Positions 1-8,056 of a stretch of DNA of 15,343 bases are shown here, in pieces (within the stretch, counting starts at the first letter, position 1; the number at the start of each line of letters is the position of its first letter). Made by a program: the position numbers and the translations under genes. The stretch is from contig DAHVOH010000069.1 in NCBI GenBank assembly GCA_027318915.1, positions 1 through 15,343 on the forward strand, written 5' to 3'. The DNA comes from Clostridiales bacterium. Its GTDB lineage: Bacteria > Bacillota_E > Sulfobacillia > Sulfobacillales > JAIMBI01. Below the pieces are notes generated by a model. That model made no database searches, was not told where the DNA came from, and saw only the letters and a list, made by a program, of their open reading frames with translations.

Positions 1-31
1 AAGATCCCGCTGGTCCCCCGCTTCCCATGGC

Positions 32-3000
32 TCAGCGCGCCTCCCCCGATCGCCAGTCCTCCGCAATCTCCAGTGCGAGCGGCGCCTGTGACGCCAGTCG
101 ATCCAACAAGGGCGGCAACTCTTGCTGGATGAGGGTGCGCAATTGGGCAAACTGCTCGTCCGCCCGTTCCGTCAAACTCGCCAACACCGCCTGCGCCCCG
201 CTCGTGGGCTCCCCATCCGCCTGCTCCACGGCGCTTTTCAGGGCCGCCAATTTCACGTTGAGCCCAGGGGGATACTTGAGATAGTCCAACGGCATATGGG
301 CTCGGGGCTGGGTCAGGACCTCTTCGATGGCGTCGAGCCGCGCGTGCACCGCTTCGACGTGCTGTCGTAGCGTCGCATCCGACGGGGCCCGGCCCAAGCG
401 CCCCAGATAGGCGACCAAGGGCGTCCGGATGCGGCGAATTTGCATCGCCGCACGGTGCACGGCGCTCAACTGGTCCCGTACCGCCAACAGAAACCGAAAC
501 TGGGCTTCATGTTCCTCGGGAGCGAGGTCAAGCCGCGGATCCGCGGCCAACTCCCACGTGGCCGAGAACACTTCGCCATCCACCGTCAACGCGACCCGGT
601 ACAGGCCTGGAGGCGCCAGCGGGCCCCGCGTGTTGCCGCCCCGCAAGACGGCGCCCGGCAACGGCTCGGCGTCAGGGTAACGCAGGTCCCACACGAACCG
701 GTGTAGGCCGGCCTCCGTTCCCAAGCGAAACATCGGGGATTTCACGCGGCTTTGCTCTCCATCACCGGTAAAACTTTGGATGACGGTGCCCAGGGCGTCG
801 GCAAATTCCAGCCGCAGCGGCTCCCGAGGCGGTTTTGACAAAACGTAGTGCACGACAACGCCGTTCGGGGGGTTTTCTCCGGCATTGGTCCACACGGCGC
901 CTGGCGCCGAAAGGCCGGGACGGCGCTCCCATCCCACCGTGGCCGTGTCCGTGGACGCGTACCCGGAGTCGCCCCGGCTCCGCAAGTCGGCACCGCCGCG
1001 GTACCGGTGCGTCTTGCGCGGGGAAAGCAGACGGGTTGTGGGCCGGATTCCCGCCAACGCCCGCAGGGGCGTCATGTCGTCCAAGATCCAGAACGAACGC
1101 CCATGGGTGGCGACAATGAGGTCGTCGTCGTGCACGATCAAGTCGTAGACGGGTGCCACCGGCAAGTTGTTCTGGAAGCGCTGCCAATGGCGCCCTTCGT
1201 CCCCGGAGAGATAAAGGCCCCGTTCGGTCCCCAAAAACAACAGTCCAGGCACTTGGGGATCTTGCCGGATCACACGCGGCGCCTCGTCGGAACCAATGCC
1301 GTCGGCGATCGACTCCCACTGGTTGCCCCCGTCGACGGTTTTCAGCACATACGGCGCCGGATCATCCGATTTATACCGGGTGGCGGCCACATACGCCGTT
1401 TGCGGCGCATGCGGCGAGGCCTCGATGCAGCTGATGAGCGCCCACGGGGGTAACCACTCGGGTGTCACATTCCGCCAGGTTTGGCCCGCGTCCTGGGTCA
1501 CGTGAATCAGCCCGTCGTCGGATCCCGCCCATAAGATGCGCGCATCGACCGGCGAGGGCGCCAGGGTGGCCAGGGTCCCGTACATCTCCGCCCCGCCGTT
1601 GTCGCGCGTGATGGGCCCCCCCGACGGGCCCAAGCGATCAGGGTCGTGGCGGGTCAGATCGCCGCTCATCACCTCCCAGCTTTGCCCCTCATCCCGGGAC
1701 CGAAAGACCACGTTGGCCCCCACGTAAAGCGTATCCGGGTCCTGCGGAGACAAAACCACCGGGAAGGTCCAGGCGAATCGATACCGCAAGTCCCGACCGG
1801 AAAAGCCGCGCACCTCCTCCGGCCACGGCGTAATCACCTTGCGCTGCCGTGAGCGATGGTCATAGCGGGTGAGCACCGACCCGTTGCTGCCGGCGTAGAC
1901 GATGTGCGGCGCATCGGGCCGCACGGCCACAAACCCGCTCTCCCCGCCGCCCACGCTATAGCACTCGCTCAACGTGATGGCGCCCGCGTCAGAGCGGCTG
2001 GGCACCGCCAGCGTGCTGTTGTCCTGCTGGGCGCCGTAAATCCGATACGGTTTTTGGTGATCCACGGTGACGTGATAGAACTGAGCCGTGGGTTGGTTCA
2101 AGACCGATGACCAAGACTGCCCGCCGTCCTGCGACACGCACGCGCCTCCGTCATGGCCGCTTATCATGCGCCGGGGCTCTCGCGGATCGATCCACAAGTC
2201 ATGGTGGTCCGCATGCGGTGTCGGCACGCGCGTAAAGGTGCGGCCTCCGTCCCCTGATCTCCACAGGTCCAAATTTAAGTCGTAGACGACCTCCGGGTTC
2301 ACCGGATCGGCCGTCAGCCGGCTAAAGTACCACGGGCGGAGCGCCAGCTCCGGGCGGTCCGCACGCTTCTCCCAGGTGCGGCCGCCGTCTTCTGATCCAA
2401 ACACCCCCCCGTCCGGTGCTTCGATGGTAGCCCAGAGGCGATCCCGCCGCGCCGACGGCGCAATGCCCACCCGGCCCCAAGGGCCGGCGGGCAGACCGCT
2501 TGCCGCCGTCACTTCCACCCAGTGGTCCCCGCCATCGGTGCTCTTGAACAAGCCGCTGCCCCCGCCCCCGCTGGTGAGGCCATAGGGTGTGCGGGATGCT
2601 TGCCAGAGCGCCGCGTACACGACACGCGGATTGTGCGGATCCAGCACCACGTCGATGGCTCCCGTCTGCGCATCGCGGTATAGAACCCGCCGCCAGTGTC
2701 GGCCCCCGTCCAGGGAGCGATAGAGGCCCCGTTCCGGGTGGGGACCGTAAATGTGGCCCAGGGCCGCGACGTAAATCACGTCCGGATTGGCGGGATGAAT
2801 GGCCAGGCGAGCGATGTGGCGCGTATCCGCCAGCCCCGCCGCCTGCCAGGTGGACCCGGCGTCGGTGGAACGATACACGCCGTCGCCGTGCGACACATTG
2901 CTCCGGATGTTGGCCTCGCCCATGCCCGCATAGAGAACGTTGGGGTCCGACGGCGCCACCGCGAGCGCCCCCACGGCGCCCGTGCGAAAAAAGCCGTCGG

Positions 3001-3169
3001 AGACGTTGCGCCAGGTCATGCCGCCGTTCTCGGTCTTAAAGACGCCCCCTGCGCAGGCGCCGAAGTAAAACGTCAGGGCGTCGCCGGGGTGACCCGCGAC
3101 GGCGGAGACCCGCCCGCCCCGAAAGGGGCCTGCCAGCCGCCATTGTAGCTCGGAGAACGTGGGTTCCAT
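32..3169 (-). CDS. BNR/Asp-box (VPS10-sortilin-like) beta-propeller protein
   Basis: The predicted protein has 1045 residues. At least eleven Asp-box motifs of the type S/T-x-D-x-G-x-x-W are visible, near residues 45, 100, 151, 209, 258, 304, 345, 490, 557, 610 and 654. They mark a large beta-propeller of the kind annotated as glycosyl hydrolase, sortilin or WD40/YVTN/BNR-like. The N-terminus (ELQWRLAGPFRGGRVSAVAG) matches the start of the mature domain in this family. A proline/glycine-rich Ig-like part follows (about 760-870, with APPGLYRVALTVDGE), then a helical C-terminal tail. I see no signal peptide, lipobox or membrane segment, whereas many relatives I know are exported, so a cytoplasmic location is inferred. 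The ATG is preceded by GGGAAG at an 8 nt spacing. The gene starts 43 nt after the S9 peptidase stop and is probably co-transcribed with it. Enzymatic function is unknown, and Asp boxes alone do not prove glycosidase activity. Confidence 0.87.
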   Translation of the reverse strand: MEPTFSELQWRLAGPFRGGRVSAVAGHPGDALTFYFGACAGGVFKTENGGMTWRNVSDGFFRTGAVGALAVAPSDPNVLYAGMGEANIRSNVSHGDGVYRSTDAGSTWQAAGLADTRHIARLAIHPANPDVIYVAALGHIYGPHPERGLYRSLDGGRHWRRVLYRDAQTGAIDVVLDPHNPRVVYAALWQASRTPYGLTSGGGGSGLFKSTDGGDHWVEVTAASGLPAGPWGRVGIAPSARRDRLWATIEAPDGGVFGSEDGGRTWEKRADRPELALRPWYFSRLTADPVNPEVVYDLNLDLWRSGDGGRTFTRVPTPHADHHDLWIDPREPRRMISGHDGGACVSQDGGQSWSSVLNQPTAQFYHVTVDHQKPYRIYGAQQDNSTLAVPSRSDAGAITLSECYSVGGGESGFVAVRPDAPHIVYAGSNGSVLTRYDHRSRQRKVITPWPEEVRGFSGRDLRYRFAWTFPVVLSPQDPDTLYVGANVVFRSRDEGQSWEVMSGDLTRHDPDRLGPSGGPITRDNGGAEMYGTLATLAPSPVDARILWAGSDDGLIHVTQDAGQTWRNVTPEWLPPWALISCIEASPHAPQTAYVAATRYKSDDPAPYVLKTVDGGNQWESIADGIGSDEAPRVIRQDPQVPGLLFLGTERGLYLSGDEGRHWQRFQNNLPVAPVYDLIVHDDDLIVATHGRSFWILDDMTPLRALAGIRPTTRLLSPRKTHRYRGGADLRSRGDSGYASTDTATVGWERRPGLSAPGAVWTNAGENPPNGVVVHYVLSKPPREPLRLEFADALGTVIQSFTGDGEQSRVKSPMFRLGTEAGLHRFVWDLRYPDAEPLPGAVLRGGNTRGPLAPPGLYRVALTVDGEVFSATWELAADPRLDLAPEEHEAQFRFLLAVRDQLSAVHRAAMQIRRIRTPLVAYLGRLGRAPSDATLRQHVEAVHARLDAIEEVLTQPRAHMPLDYLKYPPGLNVKLAALKSAVEQADGEPTSGAQAVLASLTERADEQFAQLRTLIQQELPPLLDRLASQAPLALEIAEDWRSGEAR

Positions 3170-3212
3170 GGCGTGTTCTTCCCTTCCCCTCTCGACTCAG
3201 GCCGCCTGTGTC

Positions 3213-5147
3213 CTAGAGGCGCTGGCCGAACCAGCGGGCAATGCGCCACAAGCGGTCGACGCGATGATAGGGCCGGCCGTTTCGACTCAGTTCATGGTTT
3301 TCGCCGGGGTAGCGAACCAGCTCCACCTCACGGCCCAACATCTTGAGCGCCACGAACAGTTGCTCGGCTTGCTCGATGGGGCAGCGCCAATCTTCTTCCG
3401 CATGCAGGAGCAAGAGAGGGGTCGTGATGCGGTCGGCGTAGGCAAGGGGCGAACTGTCCCGATAGTGCTCAGGGTTGGCCCATGGCCCGCCGTATTCCTC
3501 AATCCCCCGGAACCCCATGTCACTGGTGCCCACGAAGCTATAGCGGTTGGACACGCTACGCTGGGCGATGGCGGCCCGGAAGCGGTCCGTTCTGGTCAGC
3601 AGCCAGTTGGTCAGATACCCTCCGAAGCTACCGCCGGTGACACCCAGTCGACTCGCGTCCATCCACGAAAAGCGCTCCAGAGCCGCGTCCAACACGGCCA
3701 GTACGTCCTCGGCAGCGCCGATGCCCCAGTGATCCTGGACCGGCGTGCAGTGAGCCTGCCCGTAACCGGTGGACCCGCGCGGGTTGGCGTACACCACCCC
3801 AATGCCTTGACCGGCCAGGATTTGAAACTCGAGCATGAACGTCGCCCCGTAGGCCGCATGAGGACCTCCGTGGATCTCCAGCACAGTGGGATGCGGCGCA
3901 GATCGGTCGCCGGCCGGCGGCATCGCCCAGGCTTCCACCTGCAGACCGCCCGGGGTTTCGCACCAAAACCGCTCGGGCGGGCAGAGGGTGCGTTCCGCGA
4001 GCCATGGATTCGCGTCGGTTATCCGCTCCTCTGTCCCGCCGATCCGCCCCACAGACAACTCACCCGGCGACAGAGGATCCGAGGCCGCCACCGCATAGCG
4101 TGTGCATGACACGTCCAGCGCCAGACCGTAAAAGGTGCGCTCACCGCCCAACAATTCCCGAGGCGAACCGCCGTTCACCGGCACCGCGTCGAGCCGCGTG
4201 ACCCCGCCCTGGTCGACCACCACCCAGATTTCCCGGCCATCCGGCGTCCACAGCGGCCCGGGCAGAGATCCGCCTCCGCGCACGTCCGACAATACGTGGC
4301 TCCCGATTTCCACGTCCCACGTGGGTGCAACCGGCGCTGCCGGCGCGTGCCCGTCCGCCGCCACCCACCAAAGGTGCGCACAGGTGGCCCGCCCGAACTG
4401 GCCATCATGGGCAACGAAGGCGATGTGGCGACCGTCCGGCGACCACGCGGGCTGTTGGACGACCAAGTTCTCCGTCAGGCGGGTGAGGTTCCCCGTTTCC
4501 CACTCCAGTCGCCACAAATCGCGAAACAAAGCGCCGTCGGCATCCGCCGCGCGGCGAGACACCAAGGCCAACCACCGCCCGTCGGGCGACCAGGCCGGGA
4601 ATGCGTAGTCGTACGCCCCATCGGTCACGCGCTTGATCGATCCGGTCAGGTCGGCCACGAACACCTGCCGCCGGCGTTCCTCATGAATGCGCTCGCCATT
4701 GCTACGGTAGTGCAGGCGACGCACGACGACGACGTCTTCGGCATAGCCAGGTTCCCGTTCGGGGCCGTACGCCTCCGGGGCCAGGAACGCGAGCCGGCGG
4801 GAGTCCGGCGCCCACACCCCCGGAGACGGCGGAGACGCCATGTGCGTCAGCTGCCTGGCCTCGCCTCCGCCCCAGGGCATGACCCAAAGCTGCACGTCCC
4901 CGCTCCGGTCGGATAAAAAGGCGACCATGGTGCCGTCGGGCGCAATCCGCGGTGCCCAATCCCGTCCCTGCCCGCCGGTAAACGCGATATCTCCGGCCGG
5001 CGACCACCGGCGGATTTCGCTCTGATACCGGCGCCCATCGGTGTGCGGCCAGCGGCGCACGTACAGTACGTCCCCGGTGGACGGCGCCAGGACAGGATCT
5101 TCCACCAGGACCATGCGGAGCAAATCATCGGGGCTCAATCCGGTCAT
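3213..5147 (-). CDS. S9 family peptidase (acylaminoacyl-peptidase / prolyl oligopeptidase-like)
   Basis: The protein has 644 residues from the chosen ATG. The N-terminal two thirds is a TolB/WD-like propeller with repeated W-S/A-P-D-G/S motifs (about 112, 186, 235, 300). The C-terminal part is an alpha/beta-hydrolase peptidase domain. The catalytic triad is readable: Ser507 in GGSFGGY, Asp586 in HAEEDWRCP and His618 in GENHELSR. An oxyanion-type HGGPH lies at 426-430. This family removes acyl-amino acids or short N-terminal units from small peptides in the cytoplasm, and the absence of a signal peptide agrees with that. The open frame extends 9 codons further upstream, but the ATG at 5147 is preferred because AGGAGG lies 10 nt before it and the upstream codons overlap that site. 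It lies 92 nt after the racemase-like gene and 43 nt before the BNR protein gene, consistent with a peptide-breakdown operon. Exact substrate preference cannot be read from sequence. Confidence 0.93.
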   Translation of the reverse strand: MTGLSPDDLLRMVLVEDPVLAPSTGDVLYVRRWPHTDGRRYQSEIRRWSPAGDIAFTGGQGRDWAPRIAPDGTMVAFLSDRSGDVQLWVMPWGGGEARQLTHMASPPSPGVWAPDSRRLAFLAPEAYGPEREPGYAEDVVVVRRLHYRSNGERIHEERRRQVFVADLTGSIKRVTDGAYDYAFPAWSPDGRWLALVSRRAADADGALFRDLWRLEWETGNLTRLTENLVVQQPAWSPDGRHIAFVAHDGQFGRATCAHLWWVAADGHAPAAPVAPTWDVEIGSHVLSDVRGGGSLPGPLWTPDGREIWVVVDQGGVTRLDAVPVNGGSPRELLGGERTFYGLALDVSCTRYAVAASDPLSPGELSVGRIGGTEERITDANPWLAERTLCPPERFWCETPGGLQVEAWAMPPAGDRSAPHPTVLEIHGGPHAAYGATFMLEFQILAGQGIGVVYANPRGSTGYGQAHCTPVQDHWGIGAAEDVLAVLDAALERFSWMDASRLGVTGGSFGGYLTNWLLTRTDRFRAAIAQRSVSNRYSFVGTSDMGFRGIEEYGGPWANPEHYRDSSPLAYADRITTPLLLLHAEEDWRCPIEQAEQLFVALKMLGREVELVRYPGENHELSRNGRPYHRVDRLWRIARWFGQRL

Positions 5148-5157
5148 CCTTATCAGG

Positions 5158-5163
5158 CCTCCT
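5158..5163 (-). promoter_or_regulatory. Shine-Dalgarno site of the S9 peptidase gene
   Basis: A perfect AGGAGG on the minus strand ends 10 nt before the ATG at 5147. It decides the start, because the longer open frame beginning at 5174 would place this site inside the coding region. Confidence 0.75.
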
Positions 5164-5204
5164 GTGCAACACATGAAGACAGCGGCGGGTCATCGGGGCA
5201 TTCC

Positions 5205-5216
5205 CCCCGAACGGGG
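5205..5216. repeat. Short GC-rich inverted repeat between racemase and S9 peptidase genes
   Basis: CCCCG-AA-CGGGG forms a compact inverted repeat in the 92 nt gap, 24-35 nt past the racemase stop. No T-run follows on the minus strand, so it is not a standard intrinsic terminator. It may be a weak mRNA hairpin or a chance GC-rich repeat. Confidence 0.3.
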
Positions 5217-5239
5217 ACTCCCGGCCGACAACCGCGCCA

Positions 5240-5950
5240 TCAGGGCAATCGACCGATATACCGCAACACGGCACGAACCAGTTCATCGGTGGCGTCGAAG
5301 GTTCCGGGCGGGCGTAACGCAGGAGGATATGCCGCCGGCAGCTCGGTGCATCCCAACAGCAACGCGTCCGCCTTGGCCGCCCACGGCCGGGCGGTCAGAG
5401 CACCCAACCGCGCCGCCGGTTCGGTGGGAAAACCGCCGGCCTTGACGCGGGTGATGACCGTCATCACCTCGTCTTGCGTGCCACCATCCGGCACGAGCAC
5501 CGAGATTCCCGCCTCCTCGGCCGGCTGACGGTACAGCTGGAGCGAGAGGGTGGGCGTGGTCGCCAACAGGGCCAGCCGCTTGACCCCGCGTGCGCGCACG
5601 GCGGCCATTGCCACCTGAGGGAGATGCAGCACGGGAATGCCCACCGCCGCCTGAATCTCGGCGTAATACGCATGCACGGTGGCCGAGGGGATCGCCAGCA
5701 CGGTGGCGCCGCTCCGCGCCAACTCCTGGGCCAGATGGACCAACGCGGGCACCGGGGAAGGCCCGTCTCCGTACAAATGGGCCAGACGACTCGGTGTGGC
5801 CGGGTTGGTCATCAGGACTACGGGCACATGCTCGCCGTCATCCCCGGCCGGCGTCAGCTCGATTAAGCGACGGTAAAAGTGGGCCCCGGCCAAGGGCCCA
5901 AACCCCCCCATGATCCCCACCCGATCTGCCCCGGCCCAGGATCCGGGCAC
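5240..5950 (-). CDS. Aspartate/glutamate racemase superfamily protein (Ser/Cys active site)
   Basis: The protein has 236 residues, the usual size for the Asp/Glu racemase family. It shows the N-terminal VGIMGGFGPLAG loop, MTNPATPSR near 47-55 and the second catalytic cysteine, Cys201, in LLLGCTELP. The first catalytic position, normally Cys in a P-C-N-T-x-H type motif, is Ser89 in AIPSATVHAYY. The codon is clearly TCG. E. coli YgeA, an L-Asp/L-Glu-specific racemase, similarly has Thr instead of the first Cys, so the protein could still be active with altered stereospecificity, or could be a different lyase/isomerase. The frame is open for about 340 nt upstream, but that extension is Arg/Gly/Pro-rich and unlike the family. 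The GTG at 5950 has AGGAGG 7 nt before it and puts the glycine loop in the expected place. The gene sits between a hydrolase gene and a peptidase gene, so a role in amino-acid salvage is inferred. Confidence 0.87.
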   Translation of the reverse strand: MPGSWAGADRVGIMGGFGPLAGAHFYRRLIELTPAGDDGEHVPVVLMTNPATPSRLAHLYGDGPSPVPALVHLAQELARSGATVLAIPSATVHAYYAEIQAAVGIPVLHLPQVAMAAVRARGVKRLALLATTPTLSLQLYRQPAEEAGISVLVPDGGTQDEVMTVITRVKAGGFPTEPAARLGALTARPWAAKADALLLGCTELPAAYPPALRPPGTFDATDELVRAVLRYIGRLP

Positions 5951-5957
5951 CCTGTTG

Positions 5958-5963
5958 CCTCCT
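5958..5963 (-). promoter_or_regulatory. Shine-Dalgarno site fixing the GTG start of the racemase-like gene
   Basis: A perfect AGGAGG on the minus strand lies 7 nt before the GTG at 5950. It supports a 236-residue protein over a 349-residue one with an implausible N-terminal extension. Confidence 0.72.
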
Positions 5964-6031
5964 CTGTCTGCCACGTCCGCCCCTCCCCACCCATTGCGCC
6001 CGAACGCCCTGCCGATCCATCCCACGGTCAG

Positions 6032-6078
6032 CCGTCCGACCCGACGCGACGGAGGCCCGACCGGGCGGCGACGGACGG
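6032..6078. repeat. Nested inverted repeats in the hydrolase-racemase gap
   Basis: Outer arms CCGTCCG (6032-6038) and CGGACGG (6072-6078) are a perfect 7 bp match. They enclose an inner pair, GCCCG (6055-6059) and CGGGC (6062-6066). The structure lies 13-59 nt past the hydrolase stop at 6091 and about 80 nt before the racemase start. There is no T-tract, so it may be a factor-dependent pause or terminator, an mRNA processing element or a protein-binding site. The high GC content makes chance matches easier. Confidence 0.4.
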
Positions 6079-6090
6079 TTTGGGGACTGA

Positions 6091-6732
6091 TCAACCGGAT
6101 TTCGAGACGCCGGCCGGCAACACCTCGGTGAGGAATCCGGCCACAATCTGGGTGAGGGCGGCACGGCGCGGGCCGGCCCAGATTTTTTGGGCGTGGGCGT
6201 CGCCCTTGAACAGGTGTTGGCGCTTGGGATCGGCCAATTGCTCGTAATAAAAAGCCAGCGCACCCGCCATCGGCTCCTCGGTCGACCACACCACCAGCTT
6301 GGGGAGGTGCAGCGCGTGCGCCTCATCGGCAGAGACCGGCACCGGCGACCAGCCCACAATGGCGGCAAACTGGTCCGCGTCCTGCACCGCCGCGCGAAAC
6401 ACGGCCCCTCCCCCCATCGACGCGCCCAGTCCCACGACACGTTGGCCCGTCGTGGTCTCCAGCCACCGAGCCCCGGCCAAGACATCTTCATGCTGCGCGC
6501 CGGGACCGCTCCGACCGCTGGTCGAGTCATGATATCCCCGGAAATTAATCCGCATCACCGTGTAGCCATCGGCCGCCAACACCTCCCCGTAGGGCCGGAA
6601 ACTTTCGGCGTCAAAGACCCGACCATGCGCCAATAGGACCGCCCCGCGGGTCCCGCGACGCCAAAAGGCTTGCAGGCGTCCGTGATCGGCGGTCTCAATA
6701 GAGACTTCGACCCAGTTCATCGATGCTGTCAT
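6091..6732 (-). CDS. Alpha/beta hydrolase (dienelactone hydrolase-like)
   Basis: The protein has 213 residues. The alpha/beta-hydrolase layout is visible: strand AVLLAHGR (31-38), VMRINFRGYHDS (59-70), nucleophile elbow GLGASMGGGA with Ser105, and a late histidine, His180, in FKGDAHAQ. The usual acidic residue after strand 7 appears as Glu152/Glu153 in WSTEEPMAG rather than Asp, an acceptable but less common arrangement. No signal peptide or membrane segment is seen, so it should be cytoplasmic. AGGAGG lies 8 nt before the ATG at 6732. A GTG at 6738 is too close to that site, and an ATG at 6720 is a later alternative. It begins 15 nt after the ArsR-type regulator stop, and its SD starts one base past that stop codon, indicating translational coupling. 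Its substrate, likely an ester or lactone, cannot be named. Confidence 0.85.
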   Translation of the reverse strand: MTASMNWVEVSIETADHGRLQAFWRRGTRGAVLLAHGRVFDAESFRPYGEVLAADGYTVMRINFRGYHDSTSGRSGPGAQHEDVLAGARWLETTTGQRVVGLGASMGGGAVFRAAVQDADQFAAIVGWSPVPVSADEAHALHLPKLVVWSTEEPMAGALAFYYEQLADPKRQHLFKGDAHAQKIWAGPRRAALTQIVAGFLTEVLPAGVSKSG

Positions 6733-6740
6733 GGGCACAA

Positions 6741-6746
6741 CCTCCT
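6741..6746 (-). promoter_or_regulatory. Shine-Dalgarno site of the hydrolase, abutting the regulator stop codon
   Basis: AGGAGG on the minus strand lies 8 nt before the ATG at 6732 and one base past the TAA of the upstream regulator (6748-6750). The placement favours coupling and argues against the GTG at 6738, which would have only a 2 nt spacing. Confidence 0.72.
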
Positions 6747-6747
6747 C

Positions 6748-7854
6748 TTATCCAAACCACGTCGTCAAGGCGGGATCGGCCGACTTGTTCAAGTGCAGCA
6801 ACGGCTCCAACACTTCGGCCAAAGTGTCGGGACGCGCCCGATAAAAGATGAAATGGCCCTGCCGTTCGCGCTCCACCAAGCCCGCTTCCTGCAAAAACGC
6901 CAGATGTCGCGTCACCGTGCTGGGCGTCAACCGCAACGCGTGCGCCACCGCTCCCGGTGTGAGCGCCTTGCCGATGAGGTAGCGAAAAATTTCCAGGCGG
7001 CTCGCGTCCCCCAAAACCGACAACAACAGCTCCCCGCGGGGAGGAAAGGGCAACGGCCCGGCAAACTCCCGCACTTCCGGCGCGGCGCATACCACGGTGA
7101 GCACAGGCGGCTGCCAATGCACCAAGGTGTGGGGGAGCGCGAGGACACTCAGGCGAACCACCACCCGGATATCCAGCGGCGCTTCGTAGCGGCCGGACCA
7201 CGGGATCAGGAAGCGTAGACTGCCGCGTCCGGACTCCGCTTGGGTCTGGGGCGAGAGCCTGCCCAGCCACTCCACCGGGTGGTGCCGTTCCAACGCGCGG
7301 GTCGCCGTGGCTTGGGCCCGTCCCAACAGCGGTGCCATGTCGTGCCAGAAGACCTCAAACACCGTGTGCCAGAAATGCTCGACGGCAATCAGCCACATGT
7401 CGCGAAGCGTGTCTGCCTCCGTCGTCAGCTGGTCCCAAAAACCTGCTTCCCGTAAGGCGTCCATAGCCGCCCACTCGGAATGACGGGCCATCTTGGCGTC
7501 ATAGTGCTGGGTCCAGCGCTCGCGGACTTGGGCAATGTCCGCCTGGAATCCGGCCAGCGGCTGGGCTTTGAGCCACCGGCGATAGGTGGAGAGGTCGTCG
7601 ATGCCTTCCGCCGGATCGGGAATCACATGCGGCAGCAGGCCGGTCAGGATGGGATACAGCTGATCCACGACGGCGACGACATCGGCCCGCATTTCCGCCC
7701 GCGTGTTGAGCGCCCAGCGCAAGAAGGGACCGTGAAAACCCGGCCGCGACAAGACGTGCAGACCGACCGCCAGCTCGGACCAGCGGTTGATCTCGAGCCC
7801 GATGCGGGTCCGAAGGCCGTCACACCCCAGCTCGCGTGGAAACAGCACTTCCAA
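6748..7854 (-). CDS. ArsR-family winged-helix regulator with a large N-terminal domain
   Basis: From the TTG at 7854 the protein has 368 residues, about three times the size of a minimal ArsR protein. The C-terminal 276-341 region is a classic ArsR winged helix: LLSVLGDASRLEIFRYLI, then ALTPGAVAHALRLTPSTVTRHLAFLQEAGLVERERQGHFIFYR. The preceding 270 residues, rich in Trp and Leu with AVEHFWHTVFEVFWHD, resemble the DUF5937-type sensor half of large ArsR proteins. I see no CxC metal site, so an organic ligand is more likely than a metal. The start is uncertain: a GTG at 7881 extends the frame by 9 codons but lacks an SD, whereas AGGAAGGA lies 7 nt before the TTG and gives an N-terminus like the family. 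The gene is first in a new block after a long spacer and is coupled to the hydrolase. It may regulate itself and neighbours; the target is not known. Confidence 0.83.
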   Translation of the reverse strand: MEVLFPRELGCDGLRTRIGLEINRWSELAVGLHVLSRPGFHGPFLRWALNTRAEMRADVVAVVDQLYPILTGLLPHVIPDPAEGIDDLSTYRRWLKAQPLAGFQADIAQVRERWTQHYDAKMARHSEWAAMDALREAGFWDQLTTEADTLRDMWLIAVEHFWHTVFEVFWHDMAPLLGRAQATATRALERHHPVEWLGRLSPQTQAESGRGSLRFLIPWSGRYEAPLDIRVVVRLSVLALPHTLVHWQPPVLTVVCAAPEVREFAGPLPFPPRGELLLSVLGDASRLEIFRYLIGKALTPGAVAHALRLTPSTVTRHLAFLQEAGLVERERQGHFIFYRARPDTLAEVLEPLLHLNKSADPALTTWFG

Positions 7855-8056
7855 CGTCTTGTCCTTCCTGCGCCCATCCACTTTTCGCGAGTCTGGTCAG
7901 GGGACCACACGACACCGGGTTAGGCGGCGCCCGCGTGTGTCCGGTGGAAGGCCCCCGCGCCCGCTCCCGCTGACCACGAGGCATGGGGCCGCAAACCCGA
8001 TAGCCCCGGGGCCTGTACCGCACCTCGACCGACGAGCGCAACCGCCGACCTTCCGG

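Noticed and set aside
3159..4109. Plus-strand open frame of about 316 codons
   Set aside because: It is antisense to the catalytic domain of the S9 peptidase, whose Ser/Asp/His triad is intact. No domain or SD site supports it.
5951..6289. N-terminal extension of the racemase-like protein
   Set aside because: The frame is open, but the extension is Arg/Gly/Pro-rich, overlaps the hydrolase gene and is not family-like. The AGGAGG before the GTG at 5950 gives a normal-length protein.
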